Shown here one piece after another: positions 15,592 to 24,657 of a stretch of 56,702 bases of DNA. How positions within the stretch are numbered: position 1 is the first letter of the stretch; each line of letters begins with the position of its first letter. The translations under genes and the position numbers were made by a program. Under the pieces are notes generated by a model. It was not told where the DNA came from, made no database searches, and was given only the letters and a program-made list of their open reading frames with translations. This stretch comes from Candidatus Woesearchaeota archaeon (GTDB taxonomy: Archaea > Nanobdellota > Nanobdellia > Woesearchaeales > SM23-78), in contig JAFGRK010000008.1 in assembly GCA_016935175.1 (NCBI GenBank), positions 1 through 56,702 of the forward strand. Direction: 5' to 3'.

Positions 15592-16131
15592 TTATAACAG
15601 TTCTTTCATGCTTCCTTTGACAAGATAGCCATCAATCACGTTCCTTAATAATCCTGAGCGGATTGACTTAAGCTCCTGCTTTTCCTGGAAAAAATGAGGC
15701 TGCACCTCCCTTTTGAGCTTTTTCCAATACTTTGCTGGCTCAAAGCCCTTTGGGTTGCCAAGGATGAACAAGTCCAAGTCACTATCCTTGTGCCAGTCAG
15801 AGCGGGCAAAGCTGCCAAAGATGATGACTGTCTTGGCTTTTGGCAATGATTGGAGATGAGCCAATAAGCCTGAGTCATTAAGCTGGGAAAGGGCAAAGAG
15901 CTTTTTCCTGTTCCTATAATTAGGATGCTCGAAGTTAGCAATGAAATAAGGCATCCTGCCCTTTTCCTTGATGTGAAGGATAAGGTTTTCCTTAATGAAT
16001 CTTCTAAGCCACTTGGCTGCCTGCTGCCTGCTAATGGCTGCTTCTTTCACTATGTCCTTGAAATGCCAGTGCCTTGAAGGCTCATTGAAGAACAATCCAA
16101 GCACTCTTTCCTCCTTGCTAGGCAATCCCAT
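15592..16131 (-). CDS. Winged-helix/MNT-type nucleotidyltransferase
   Basis: 179 residues. A winged-helix-like N-terminus (about 15-65, HFKDIVKEAAISRQQAAKWL) is followed by a minimal nucleotidyltransferase domain with IIFGSFARSDWHKDSDLDLF. G106-S107 bind the triphosphate and D118/D120 bind metal. Such MNT proteins are commonly paired with HEPN proteins as toxin-antitoxin-like modules, where the MNT member can modify the HEPN toxin. The HEPN partner lies directly downstream and looks broken. The ATG at 16131 lies about 30 nt after a minus-strand ATTTAAATA box, so the message is probably leaderless. Confidence 0.8.
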   Translation of the reverse strand: MGLPSKEERVLGLFFNEPSRHWHFKDIVKEAAISRQQAAKWLRRFIKENLILHIKEKGRMPYFIANFEHPNYRNRKKLFALSQLNDSGLLAHLQSLPKAKTVIIFGSFARSDWHKDSDLDLFILGNPKGFEPAKYWKKLKREVQPHFFQEKQELKSIRSGLLRNVIDGYLVKGSMKELL

Positions 16132-16249
16132 AATAGTAATGTTAAAGGTGACTAATATTTAAATGTTGCGGAAAAACATCGGTTCCAATAAATGAATGAT
16201 AAGATAAAAGAATAATGAATGGATAAAGAAAAAGAAAAACAAGAACTTC

Positions 16250-18565
16250 TCACCTAAGCCTAGGAGTTAACTCAGACAAGTACTTGCTGGAGTACTCGGC
16301 GATCTTTTCAACTTCCTGAAGGTTTTCCAAGCATCCTCCAGAGGGTATGCTCTTCTTTACATCAGGAAGAGTAAAGAACCTAAACTCGATATCAGTTGCG
16401 CTCTCCAAGTCTCCTGAAGTGATGACAAAACTACCTGTGGCCTCTTCACTGATTTCAAGCCCTCCCCATGGCGCCGGATTTATTTCTGTATCCGGAGATG
16501 GGAAGTACTCGTATCCGCCAACACAAATCCCCAGGACGTGCGCCCCTTGGCAAATCCTTGAGCAGTTTCCAGGTATGAGTATACCTTCATAATCCAAGAA
16601 ATTTACTGAAACCTCATACTCACCCGGCACTAGCTGCAGCGAAGGGTTTTCCATACCGTCAACCCCAAAAATCAGGGTGCTCGATATCTGGTTAGAGCCT
16701 GCTTCAAATCCAATCTGGGATATTGTTACTATTGCTTGCTCTGTCTCAGCATCAATGTCTTCCATTGCGCCTAGGCTGTCAGGTCCTGCTTCCCATACCC
16801 AGTTATTATCCCCGGTCCTGGTGAAGACTTTCTGTATCTCGAATTTCTTTATTGTTGCATTAACTTCCTTCATCTTATAAAGCCCGGTTTGAGGCAGGGA
16901 AGCGCTAATCCCTTGCTCTGTTGAAAGCATAAGGTTCTTTGAGCCATAACCCTCTTTCGTCAATGATAAGTACCCTCCTCTGCAAATTGGCAACTTACCT
17001 ATCCATCCGCCGTCAGCACCTGTGCTTCCTATCCAGCACTCATCATAATCCCCGCATCCAAAGCTTATATCTACCCCTTCCAATGGCGATAGCCCTAAAG
17101 CATCCACTAAGTTAATGGATATCTCTCCCGAATTCCATGTCTCTTCTTGGCAGAACATGCTCTTAGCGCTTGATCTAGGCCTATAGATAATCTGTCCAGG
17201 ATCATCTTCAGCCAGCTCTGAATCTATTGCATCCTCTGGGAGAGTATAAGTTGCATTAAGGTAAGAATAATCCCAATCAACAGTCCCCATGCCCATGACC
17301 CAAGCCATGACAGGCTTATTCTCAATGATGTTGGCTTCAAGCGCAAAGAAGAAGCTGTAGTCTTGTATCTCTGTCATCGGCTCGTTCCCTCTTATTTCAA
17401 CAATGACAGGGTATGAAACATCATAGAAGAATTTATAAGTATTGAACTCGCTCGCTGGCAGGAACTGGTTACTCTTCTTAACCTCAATGCTTGGCCTTAT
17501 CATATCCCCCTTTGAAGGCTGGACTCGCATTTTTAGCGTATAAGGTACGTAGTAGAAGCTTATTGATTCAGATATTGTTTCATTGAATATTTCAATACTT
17601 AGGCTATTGTAAAAGTTTCGCTCTATCTCTTCCTCCGCATCCAAGGTTATGGGCTCATAGCCGCTGGTGTTCATGATTTGCAAGGCAGAGAGATAGCTCT
17701 GCAGCAAGCTGTCAAGGTCATTCCTGGCTTTTGCATTGCTCCAAGTCATGACATAAGGAGCATTAGTGTATTCGGTGAAAGGAGGCAGCAGGTTAGGGTT
17801 CAAACCAGAATAATAGCTAATCAGGTTTGTGGTAAATCCCTCTATAAACTGAGTCAATGCCTCAACAGCTGTTATCACAGTGGCCAGCTCATAATATTTC
17901 TTGAAGGGGAAGCGAATATCATCAGTAAAGCCGCTTATCTTGGTCTTCACCCCTCCTTTTGAAGCATCAATATTATATTTTACTATGAACTCTATCTTGT
18001 CATCCCTGATGTAAACAGTTGTAATGATATTTTCATTGTCTGAGCTAATGTCAAATCCTTGGGCTTCTAACTCCTCAAACTCCCTTACACAGCCAGGCAA
18101 CTCTCTACTAACGTATAGGCTAAGCTGGAACTCCATGCTTTCAATAGTAGGGGCGAGAGACTCAATACCGTAGTTAAAATAGCTTGAATCCCTCGGAACA
18201 TGCAGGTAATAAGGCACAGCACTTGAATAATCACCTGTCAATGAAGCCAATTCATAGCTCGTCGGTCTTATTGAGTTGAATCTGAGGTTTATCGGTGTGA
18301 TTTCACGGTCAAGAGGCTCAATGTATCCTCCGTGAGCACCCATTTTTTTTATAGCATTCAAACCTATCATGTGGATGCATCCCTCAACATAGTTCTGAAC
18401 AGGCTTGAACTCAGGAGGCACAGCCTCGCTTGCAACCCTGGGACCACCTCTAATATTTATCTTGCCTGATAAGAACAAGTACAGTAGCAAGAATATTATC
18501 AAAAGGATAATACCCATAATCACGAACATGGTGATCTGGGCTCTTCTTCCACCTCTTTTTCTCAT
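16250..18565 (-). CDS. Large secreted/membrane-anchored protein with pilin-like N-terminus
   Basis: 771 residues. A basic N-terminus, RKRGGRRAQITMFVIMG, and a single hydrophobic helix (about 13-33) resemble archaeal class III (pilin-type) signals, with the remainder outside the cell. The body is beta-rich. Residues about 475-530 (SINLVDALGLSPLEGVDISF, CGDYDECW) look like a carboxypeptidase-regulatory or Ig-like fold with several Cys. GGTG precedes the ATG at 18565, and a TATA box (TTTATAAATA on minus) lies near 18590. It begins a minus-strand block of envelope proteins. The role may be surface structure or adhesion, but that is inference. Confidence 0.75.
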   Translation of the reverse strand: MRKRGGRRAQITMFVIMGIILLIIFLLLYLFLSGKINIRGGPRVASEAVPPEFKPVQNYVEGCIHMIGLNAIKKMGAHGGYIEPLDREITPINLRFNSIRPTSYELASLTGDYSSAVPYYLHVPRDSSYFNYGIESLAPTIESMEFQLSLYVSRELPGCVREFEELEAQGFDISSDNENIITTVYIRDDKIEFIVKYNIDASKGGVKTKISGFTDDIRFPFKKYYELATVITAVEALTQFIEGFTTNLISYYSGLNPNLLPPFTEYTNAPYVMTWSNAKARNDLDSLLQSYLSALQIMNTSGYEPITLDAEEEIERNFYNSLSIEIFNETISESISFYYVPYTLKMRVQPSKGDMIRPSIEVKKSNQFLPASEFNTYKFFYDVSYPVIVEIRGNEPMTEIQDYSFFFALEANIIENKPVMAWVMGMGTVDWDYSYLNATYTLPEDAIDSELAEDDPGQIIYRPRSSAKSMFCQEETWNSGEISINLVDALGLSPLEGVDISFGCGDYDECWIGSTGADGGWIGKLPICRGGYLSLTKEGYGSKNLMLSTEQGISASLPQTGLYKMKEVNATIKKFEIQKVFTRTGDNNWVWEAGPDSLGAMEDIDAETEQAIVTISQIGFEAGSNQISSTLIFGVDGMENPSLQLVPGEYEVSVNFLDYEGILIPGNCSRICQGAHVLGICVGGYEYFPSPDTEINPAPWGGLEISEEATGSFVITSGDLESATDIEFRFFTLPDVKKSIPSGGCLENLQEVEKIAEYSSKYLSELTPRLR

Positions 18566-18630
18566 AATAAAGCACCTGTAACCCTATTATATTTATAAAG
18601 CTTCATGCTTGGCCTTAAGAGGCATTCCTC

Positions 18631-19491
18631 TTATCTGGCCTTATGGATTCCATTGGCAAGGCTGATTGAATAGTTACGCATCCAGCCTAAAAATATCAAG
18701 GTAAAAGCTATTGACAAAGCTGCAAAAGCAAAATTGAATGATTGGAAAAGGCTTAAAACCATCATGAGCAAAATGCCCAAAAGAAATGCTGTGATGATGA
18801 AAAAAATAAACCACCTGAACCTTACAGCAACCCTGAAAAGAGATGAGAAGTTATGCTTAACACTCCTTTTCTCATCAAACAAGCACCTCATCACAGGGTC
18901 TGCATAAATAAATATAAGCATGGCTAGCAGCAGGGCTAAGGAAGCAGCAGCTGCCTTTAAAACCAGCAACACGAATACTAATAACAAAAACCAGGCTAAG
19001 AACCATAAAAGGTTAAAAAGGAAGTACTTGATGACAAAGGAAGAGCTTATTCTCTTATTAAGGGCCAATGCCCAAGCCTTCCCGTAAAAAACCGAGATGA
19101 AAAATAGCCCTAGTAGGGAGCCTATGAAAACGACCAGCAATGAAAGCCATAGAATCCTGCTGAACACAGGCGCATAGTCTACGAGAGCCTGCTCAACTTG
19201 CTCAGTATTGCCAGCTTGGCTTAAGGCATAAATCTCCATAATCTCAGGGATGGCAGGCGCACTAATCATATTGATGAAAAACATCCCCGATATAAGCACA
19301 AGCAAAAGGGAAAACAAGGCTAGGAAATCAAAAATCATTGATTGCCAAAAAACTTTGCTGGAAAATTTCAGGAAGCTGCTCAAGAAGGAATCTTTCTGGA
19401 CAGACCAATAAGTTATAGGCTTTGCTATCCGCAAATGCTTTTCGCTTTGCTTTCCAATATGCGCCTTCAAACTAGGCTTATCATTAGCCAT
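18631..19491 (-). CDS. Polytopic membrane protein
   Basis: 286 residues with five or six hydrophobic segments, including FLALFSLLLVLISGMFFIN, SLLVVFIGSLLGLFFISVFY and LLWFLAWFLLLVFVLLVL. There are no Cys or catalytic motifs. The ATG at 19491 overlaps the stop of the preceding gene by 8 bp, so translational coupling is likely. The upstream in-frame ATG at 19560 would bury 23 codons in that gene. It is the last gene of the three-gene unit with the secreted proteins at 19484 and 20236, and probably helps assemble or anchor them. Confidence 0.75.
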   Translation of the reverse strand: MANDKPSLKAHIGKQSEKHLRIAKPITYWSVQKDSFLSSFLKFSSKVFWQSMIFDFLALFSLLLVLISGMFFINMISAPAIPEIMEIYALSQAGNTEQVEQALVDYAPVFSRILWLSLLVVFIGSLLGLFFISVFYGKAWALALNKRISSSFVIKYFLFNLLWFLAWFLLLVFVLLVLKAAAASLALLLAMLIFIYADPVMRCLFDEKRSVKHNFSSLFRVAVRFRWFIFFIITAFLLGILLMMVLSLFQSFNFAFAALSIAFTLIFLGWMRNYSISLANGIHKAR

Positions 19492-20239
19492 TATCAACTT
19501 CCTCGCCACCATCATAAATATCAGACTCATCACTAAGGAAAGGCTGCTTATCAACCACATTCACAACCAGCTCATTGACAGTCTGGCTGTATTCGCCGCT
19601 AGAAAGCTCATCCCTATACTCGAGCACAACCTGCTCATAAGTATTGTTAAGGTATTTAGGAATATATTTGGAATCACCAGAATACCTGTTAACACTAACC
19701 CATTTCTCATCAGCATCCCCTTTTTTTCCTGCAAAATAATATTTTATGTTGTTCTTCTTCAAATAAACCCTATAAAGGGCATTGGCGCCATAAGGCATGA
19801 TGTACCAAGACACCTCGTAAAGGTAAGAGCCATTAAACCCGTAGTCCCTGGTAGCAGTTACAGTGATAGTGTTTGTGTAGACATTCACAGATCCCAAGAT
19901 GGAATCAGTAGCTACATTCCTGATGCTTTGAACATCAGTCGTCAAGTCCATCAGGCACACTTCCCTTTCCCAGTCAGCAAGCCCAAAGAAAGTGCCATTA
20001 TACCAACCATAAACATCAGCGCTGGCAAAAGGGCTTACCTCTTCCCTACCCTGGTAGTCAAAAGCAAAAGGGGCAAAGACATTGTATAAGGTGTTAGCGA
20101 TACCCCAGTCCCTGTTCCGGTCACCAGACCAGTCCTCCACAAGCCATTTAGGGATGTAATCCTCATCATTAACAGCAAAAGCAGCGAAACAACTAACCAA
20201 AAGCAACAGCAAAAGCAAGGCTATTTTTTTCTTCATCAT
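19484..20239 (-). CDS. Secreted protein of the envelope operon
   Basis: 251 residues. A clear signal peptide (MMKKKIALLLLLLLVSC, then AAFAVNDED) may carry a lipobox-like Cys, so it is either secreted or lipid-anchored. The mature part is rich in Tyr, Trp and Asn, as in extracellular beta proteins. The ATG at 20239 overlaps the TGA of the 1443-residue protein upstream in ATGA style, so the two are translated together. It overlaps the next membrane protein by 8 bp. No family was recognised. Confidence 0.78.
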   Translation of the reverse strand: MMKKKIALLLLLLLVSCFAAFAVNDEDYIPKWLVEDWSGDRNRDWGIANTLYNVFAPFAFDYQGREEVSPFASADVYGWYNGTFFGLADWEREVCLMDLTTDVQSIRNVATDSILGSVNVYTNTITVTATRDYGFNGSYLYEVSWYIMPYGANALYRVYLKKNNIKYYFAGKKGDADEKWVSVNRYSGDSKYIPKYLNNTYEQVVLEYRDELSSGEYSQTVNELVVNVVDKQPFLSDESDIYDGGEEVDNG

Positions 20240-23200
20240 TGGTAATTCACCCCTGAGCAAAAGTCCGGGCTAGTAGCAGGCAACTCTGTAGGCACTTGTG
20301 ACTTCAACGCCGAATAAGGATTATTAGCAAAAGCAGCCATTTCACGCAAGCTAAACAAAGTGCCAGTCAGGCCGCAAATAACTGATTCCATCCCATTAAG
20401 CGGATTGCCAGGTATTTCGGGCATCTTAAAGCTGAACCTGATTTCCTTAGTCTTAGGGTCAGCAATCTGGTAATGCACGCAACCAGGCCATATATCCAAT
20501 CCTAAATTAATCCCTGGAACCTGGATAGGGTTTAGTGTTCCGAAAAGGTAAAGCCTCATAAAGGTAAAGCCGATAATATTATTGACAGCAACCCTGCCAA
20601 GGCTTTCAAGAATCTTGACCTTGTTACCCTCAAGCTTATACCTAGCGCTATCCACGTACATGCACATGTCAAGGCTGTACTCAAAGTCACAAGCCTGCAA
20701 AGGCCCGCCAGTCTCAGCCATCTTTTCCAAGCATCCAAGGCGCTTGCACAAAATCTGCCTTTCCTTCATGTAATTGAACCTTGTGGCAGAGATGCACAAG
20801 CCATCATAATGCTTGCTCTTGTAAGGGTTGAAAACCCAAGAGCCGCTGTCACCAAGGAAAGCATTGACAGCATTATCAAGCCTGCTGTTCAAGTCAAAGA
20901 GCATAAGCCAACTAGGGTCTGCTCCTCCAGTCAAACCCTTTCCGGCAACCCTGGAAAAAACATCCGAAAGAGCATTCCCAGTGATAGAATTATCAACAGC
21001 CCTGCCAGTGAGCTGGTCTGAGAAGATGACTCTGGTGTCCACTAAGTTAAAATTAACACTTGAACTAGGAATCCAGAAAGATTTAAAAGTATTATAGTCC
21101 CATTTAGATAAATCTTGCCTTATCAAACTATTGAAAGCGTATTCTAAATTAGTCATTCCTAAATTGATATTAGTAGTAGATGAAGGTTGCAAACCAAATG
21201 GTAAACTTAAAGTAGGGTTGGAAGGAGTATTAACATTAACCCTATTAATCTGAACACCTGCAGCTCTCGCAGCAGCAATCTCTGCGTCAGTAAAGCCTGC
21301 ATTTCTCATTGCGGCTTCGGTCAAAGGACCTACAATGCCATCAGATGCTAAATTGTTTGCTTGCTGCCATGCCTTAACTTCATCTGTACTTGTAGGAACA
21401 GTAACTCCTCCGCCAGCAGCAGGGACCGCTGCAGGAACACCACCATCAACTGCAGGAGTGCTAACATCAGTTACAACCGGAATGTGAGTCGTAGTAGGAG
21501 AACTGAATACTATCTGGCCTTCATTTGGACCGCTCACATAGACTTTGTTATAACCGTCAAGCTTGTAGATCCCTCCAGAGTCTTGATACAATTTGCCTTC
21601 AATACTCAAATCAAACAAGCCTGGTTCGCCTTGTGCCAGGCTGAATTTTACTGATGATGCCTTGGCTTCTTCATCGCGCGCCCTTTTAAGGTCTTTAGAT
21701 ACTTCGCTATACGCTGACCAGCTGAACCATATGTCAACGTAAGTGTTGAAGTCGTAGAACTTGCATGTGTATATCGCGCACATGCCTTTGATTGCTAGTC
21801 CTATGTTGTTGCCTGGCCACTCAGGAGGAATAGTTTCTCCCGGAACAGTTTTTGGCGGCATAGGAACCCATCCTTGCGGCCAAACATAAGTATCAACTAT
21901 CTGCTGGAACTTAGAAGACACTTTGTCCACTGCCTTGAAGGCTGGCTGTAGGAATGGAAGAATGATAGCTGCAGCCCAGAGCACTGACTTGGCCGTTGCT
22001 AGCGCAGCATTGGCTTTTCCTAAGCCTTCTGCGGTCTTGCATATCTTGCCAAGGAACTTATGCACTTTCTCTCCTTCCTTGAGCTTGGCATCTATCCTTT
22101 GTATCTCCTTCTTTATCTCGTTTATCTTGGTCTTGTACGTTGAGTTCAGCCCTATCTGGTTGTACATCTCTAGGCTGAAGGTGAAGTTCTCTTGCTCTGG
22201 GTAGCTGTATATCCTGTTGCCGCTTCTTATCTTGAATTCTTGGCTGCAGGTGACTTGGATGTTGTCTGGGCTGTCTGTCTCGTCAAGGGTTTCCTGGCAG
22301 CTTTCTGTCCATCTTATTGGCAGTATCATTGTGGGTGTGAGCTCTGCATCATTGACCATGTAAGGTGTTCCTGATAGGCATGGTGTCTCTGGGCATTTAA
22401 CATTGCTTCGTGAGATTATCTGCATGTCTCCTGATGGAACTATCTCTAATCCTATTGGCAATTTCAACACTATGGCTTTGGCTGTCTTCCTGTCTATCCT
22501 TGGCAGCCTTCCTACCACTTTCACTTCTTCAATCAAATCAGGCACTTCATCAACATTTATGCAAACACTAACAGGAACTTCCTCTACCAATTGGTTGCCT
22601 GCAAGGTCTTCTACAATAACGTTAAGGGTTGCGCTCTCTATCTCTTGCTCTATTATATTATTTACTGAGAGGGCGCACTTCCATTGGGAAGTCTGGCCTA
22701 CGCGAGTGCATTTAGAGGTTGTGACGTTGTTGCTGCTTATCTCGCTGGTAATTGCGCTTATCGTCACTTCCGGGCTTTTCGCCTCAGTCACATTCATGAT
22801 TATCCTTAGGTTATCCCCTGAAGTCGGGCAGGAAGGAGTAATGTTTATCTCCCCTCTTCTTTCAGGGGCCACTCCATCTACTACTATGCTTGACTGGTAA
22901 GTCATCACATTGCCAAAATCATCTGTGCCTTGCAAGTCTAGGGTGGTTTCTGACGTACCTACAGTCACGTCTGCTGTGCAGTTCCAGCCGTTGCCTTGCT
23001 GGCAAAATGCCCTTACGCCGTTGATGTTGAGCTGGTTGTCAAAGAAAGTGCTCTGGGTGCTTAGGGTGGCTATGACTGTGTTCAACCCTTCTTTAAGGTA
23101 GCAGATATTTCCTTGGCAGTGGCTTGGGTCTGGGCCTAGCTTGTTAACTGTGCCTGCGCTTGGCACATTAGTGAATGAGAAGCTTATGTTCTTGGTGACT

Positions 23201-24564
23201 TGCTTTCCTAGCTCGTCTGTTGCTGTGATGGCTGCCTTGGGTGAGGTCTTGTTAGGGTTTAGGGTTATGCCGTAGAACCAGCAGCCATAGGTGTTGGTTG
23301 AGCTTTCTTCTTCTGAAAGGAAGCATTCTCCTGGCACATTTGTCTGGCTGGAGCCTGATGTCCTGGATAATTCCTGGAAATTGCCTGATGTTGAGATTAT
23401 TGGTGCAGAGCCTGTGATGGTTACAAAAGCATCTGCTGTCCTTGCTCTTGTTGAGTTAGTGGATATCTTCTTGACCTCGTCCTCTGTGCTTCCTGATACA
23501 AACACCTTGCCTGAGCTGGCAATATTGGCTCCTGTGTGCGCTGTGAAGGTTATGCTCAAAACTTTTCCCGCAGTATTACCTAATGTGTCTGAGACATTGA
23601 CTGGGAACTGCAGTGACAGCTTGGAAGGATTAAGCCTTACTCCTGGAAAGCTGCAGGTGTAGCTGTTCTCCCACCCTATCCTTTCACATACTGCTTCCAC
23701 ATTGCTCTGGTCTGTGCTTCCTGTGCTGTCAAACATAGAGAAGTCTGCTGTCGCCCCTCCATTGGGAGGTATGGCATTGTCATCAACAGTTATCCTTACT
23801 TCTATAGTCCTGGTGACTGTGGAGTTGACGACTGCCGAGGTTATCTGCTCATCAGTCCCTGGCCTATAGGCCTTTACTGATGTCTGGATGACCGGAGGCA
23901 CTGTGTCTATGAACACTTCCCCACCTGTCCTGTTGGCTGTGTAACCCATGTGGTCGTATATCTTTACGCTGGTGTTGACATTGCCTATGAAGTTAGCTTT
24001 TGAGCCTGTGATGATGCCTGTGACATCGCATGAGCCTACAGGGTACTCTGTGGTGTTAACCACCTGGTTGTTGATGAGGAACTCGACTTTTTCTATCCCT
24101 GAGCACTTCTCCTGGTGGAACTCATTGCCAAAGTCCCTTACAGAGTAAGAAGCCCTTACGCTGTTGCCAAGGCTCAACATTGATAATGAGATGAAAGCAG
24201 GCCCTAATAGGTCTGGGTAGGCATAGGCTTGCTGAGTCATTTCTGAACCTGATTCCCTGACTATTGCGCTGACAGAATCATACTGGTCTCTCAGGCTCTT
24301 GCTATAAGTGCATACAATAGGAGCCCCTCCTGTGCAAGTCATGGCTGTGTACTCTGTCAGGTTAAATGATTGGCCGATTACTGAGCAAGGCATAGTAGAC
24401 TCTGTCCTTATCCTGACATTGTCACTGGACCTTATGCTCCCCGGGACATTATCCTGCCCTATTATCTCAGCCCTATAGATGGTTGCAAAGACAAAGGCAG
24501 TGAAAAAGGTTAGAGATATGATAAGGTAAATCATTAGAATCGCTAATATTTTAATTACCCTCAC
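20236..24564 (-). CDS. Giant secreted multidomain protein with peptidoglycan-binding-like module
   Basis: About 1443 residues. An N-terminal signal or anchor helix (IKILAILMIYLIISLTFF) precedes several Cys-paired Ig-like repeats (about 200-600), a coiled or helical region near 780-860, and a repetitive Pro/Gly/Val linker. At about 1058-1095 the motif EVKAWQQANNLASDGIVGP plus LTEAAMRNAG matches the PG_binding_1 pattern. The C-terminal ~350 residues are Cys-containing and unrecognised. The start is uncertain: no ATG exists, and GTG 24564 and TTG 24570 lie 32 and 26 nt from the TATA box at 24591-24600. It leads the operon with the genes at 19484 and 18631. Confidence 0.75.
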   Translation of the reverse strand: MRVIKILAILMIYLIISLTFFTAFVFATIYRAEIIGQDNVPGSIRSSDNVRIRTESTMPCSVIGQSFNLTEYTAMTCTGGAPIVCTYSKSLRDQYDSVSAIVRESGSEMTQQAYAYPDLLGPAFISLSMLSLGNSVRASYSVRDFGNEFHQEKCSGIEKVEFLINNQVVNTTEYPVGSCDVTGIITGSKANFIGNVNTSVKIYDHMGYTANRTGGEVFIDTVPPVIQTSVKAYRPGTDEQITSAVVNSTVTRTIEVRITVDDNAIPPNGGATADFSMFDSTGSTDQSNVEAVCERIGWENSYTCSFPGVRLNPSKLSLQFPVNVSDTLGNTAGKVLSITFTAHTGANIASSGKVFVSGSTEDEVKKISTNSTRARTADAFVTITGSAPIISTSGNFQELSRTSGSSQTNVPGECFLSEEESSTNTYGCWFYGITLNPNKTSPKAAITATDELGKQVTKNISFSFTNVPSAGTVNKLGPDPSHCQGNICYLKEGLNTVIATLSTQSTFFDNQLNINGVRAFCQQGNGWNCTADVTVGTSETTLDLQGTDDFGNVMTYQSSIVVDGVAPERRGEINITPSCPTSGDNLRIIMNVTEAKSPEVTISAITSEISSNNVTTSKCTRVGQTSQWKCALSVNNIIEQEIESATLNVIVEDLAGNQLVEEVPVSVCINVDEVPDLIEEVKVVGRLPRIDRKTAKAIVLKLPIGLEIVPSGDMQIISRSNVKCPETPCLSGTPYMVNDAELTPTMILPIRWTESCQETLDETDSPDNIQVTCSQEFKIRSGNRIYSYPEQENFTFSLEMYNQIGLNSTYKTKINEIKKEIQRIDAKLKEGEKVHKFLGKICKTAEGLGKANAALATAKSVLWAAAIILPFLQPAFKAVDKVSSKFQQIVDTYVWPQGWVPMPPKTVPGETIPPEWPGNNIGLAIKGMCAIYTCKFYDFNTYVDIWFSWSAYSEVSKDLKRARDEEAKASSVKFSLAQGEPGLFDLSIEGKLYQDSGGIYKLDGYNKVYVSGPNEGQIVFSSPTTTHIPVVTDVSTPAVDGGVPAAVPAAGGGVTVPTSTDEVKAWQQANNLASDGIVGPLTEAAMRNAGFTDAEIAAARAAGVQINRVNVNTPSNPTLSLPFGLQPSSTTNINLGMTNLEYAFNSLIRQDLSKWDYNTFKSFWIPSSSVNFNLVDTRVIFSDQLTGRAVDNSITGNALSDVFSRVAGKGLTGGADPSWLMLFDLNSRLDNAVNAFLGDSGSWVFNPYKSKHYDGLCISATRFNYMKERQILCKRLGCLEKMAETGGPLQACDFEYSLDMCMYVDSARYKLEGNKVKILESLGRVAVNNIIGFTFMRLYLFGTLNPIQVPGINLGLDIWPGCVHYQIADPKTKEIRFSFKMPEIPGNPLNGMESVICGLTGTLFSLREMAAFANNPYSALKSQVPTELPATSPDFCSGVNYQ

Positions 24565-24590
24565 CTTCAAAGCTACTTCTTGCAAACAGG

Positions 24591-24600
24591 GATATATAAA
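24591..24600 (-). promoter_or_regulatory. TATA box of the giant secreted protein operon
   Basis: TTTATATATC on the minus strand lies 26-32 nt before the candidate TTG (24570) and GTG (24564) starts. The transcript would be leaderless with a non-ATG start. Confidence 0.55.
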
Positions 24601-24657
24601 GTTTGCGCTAAAAAATAGATAAACGAGAATTAATTATTGATCATATCTGATCATAAT

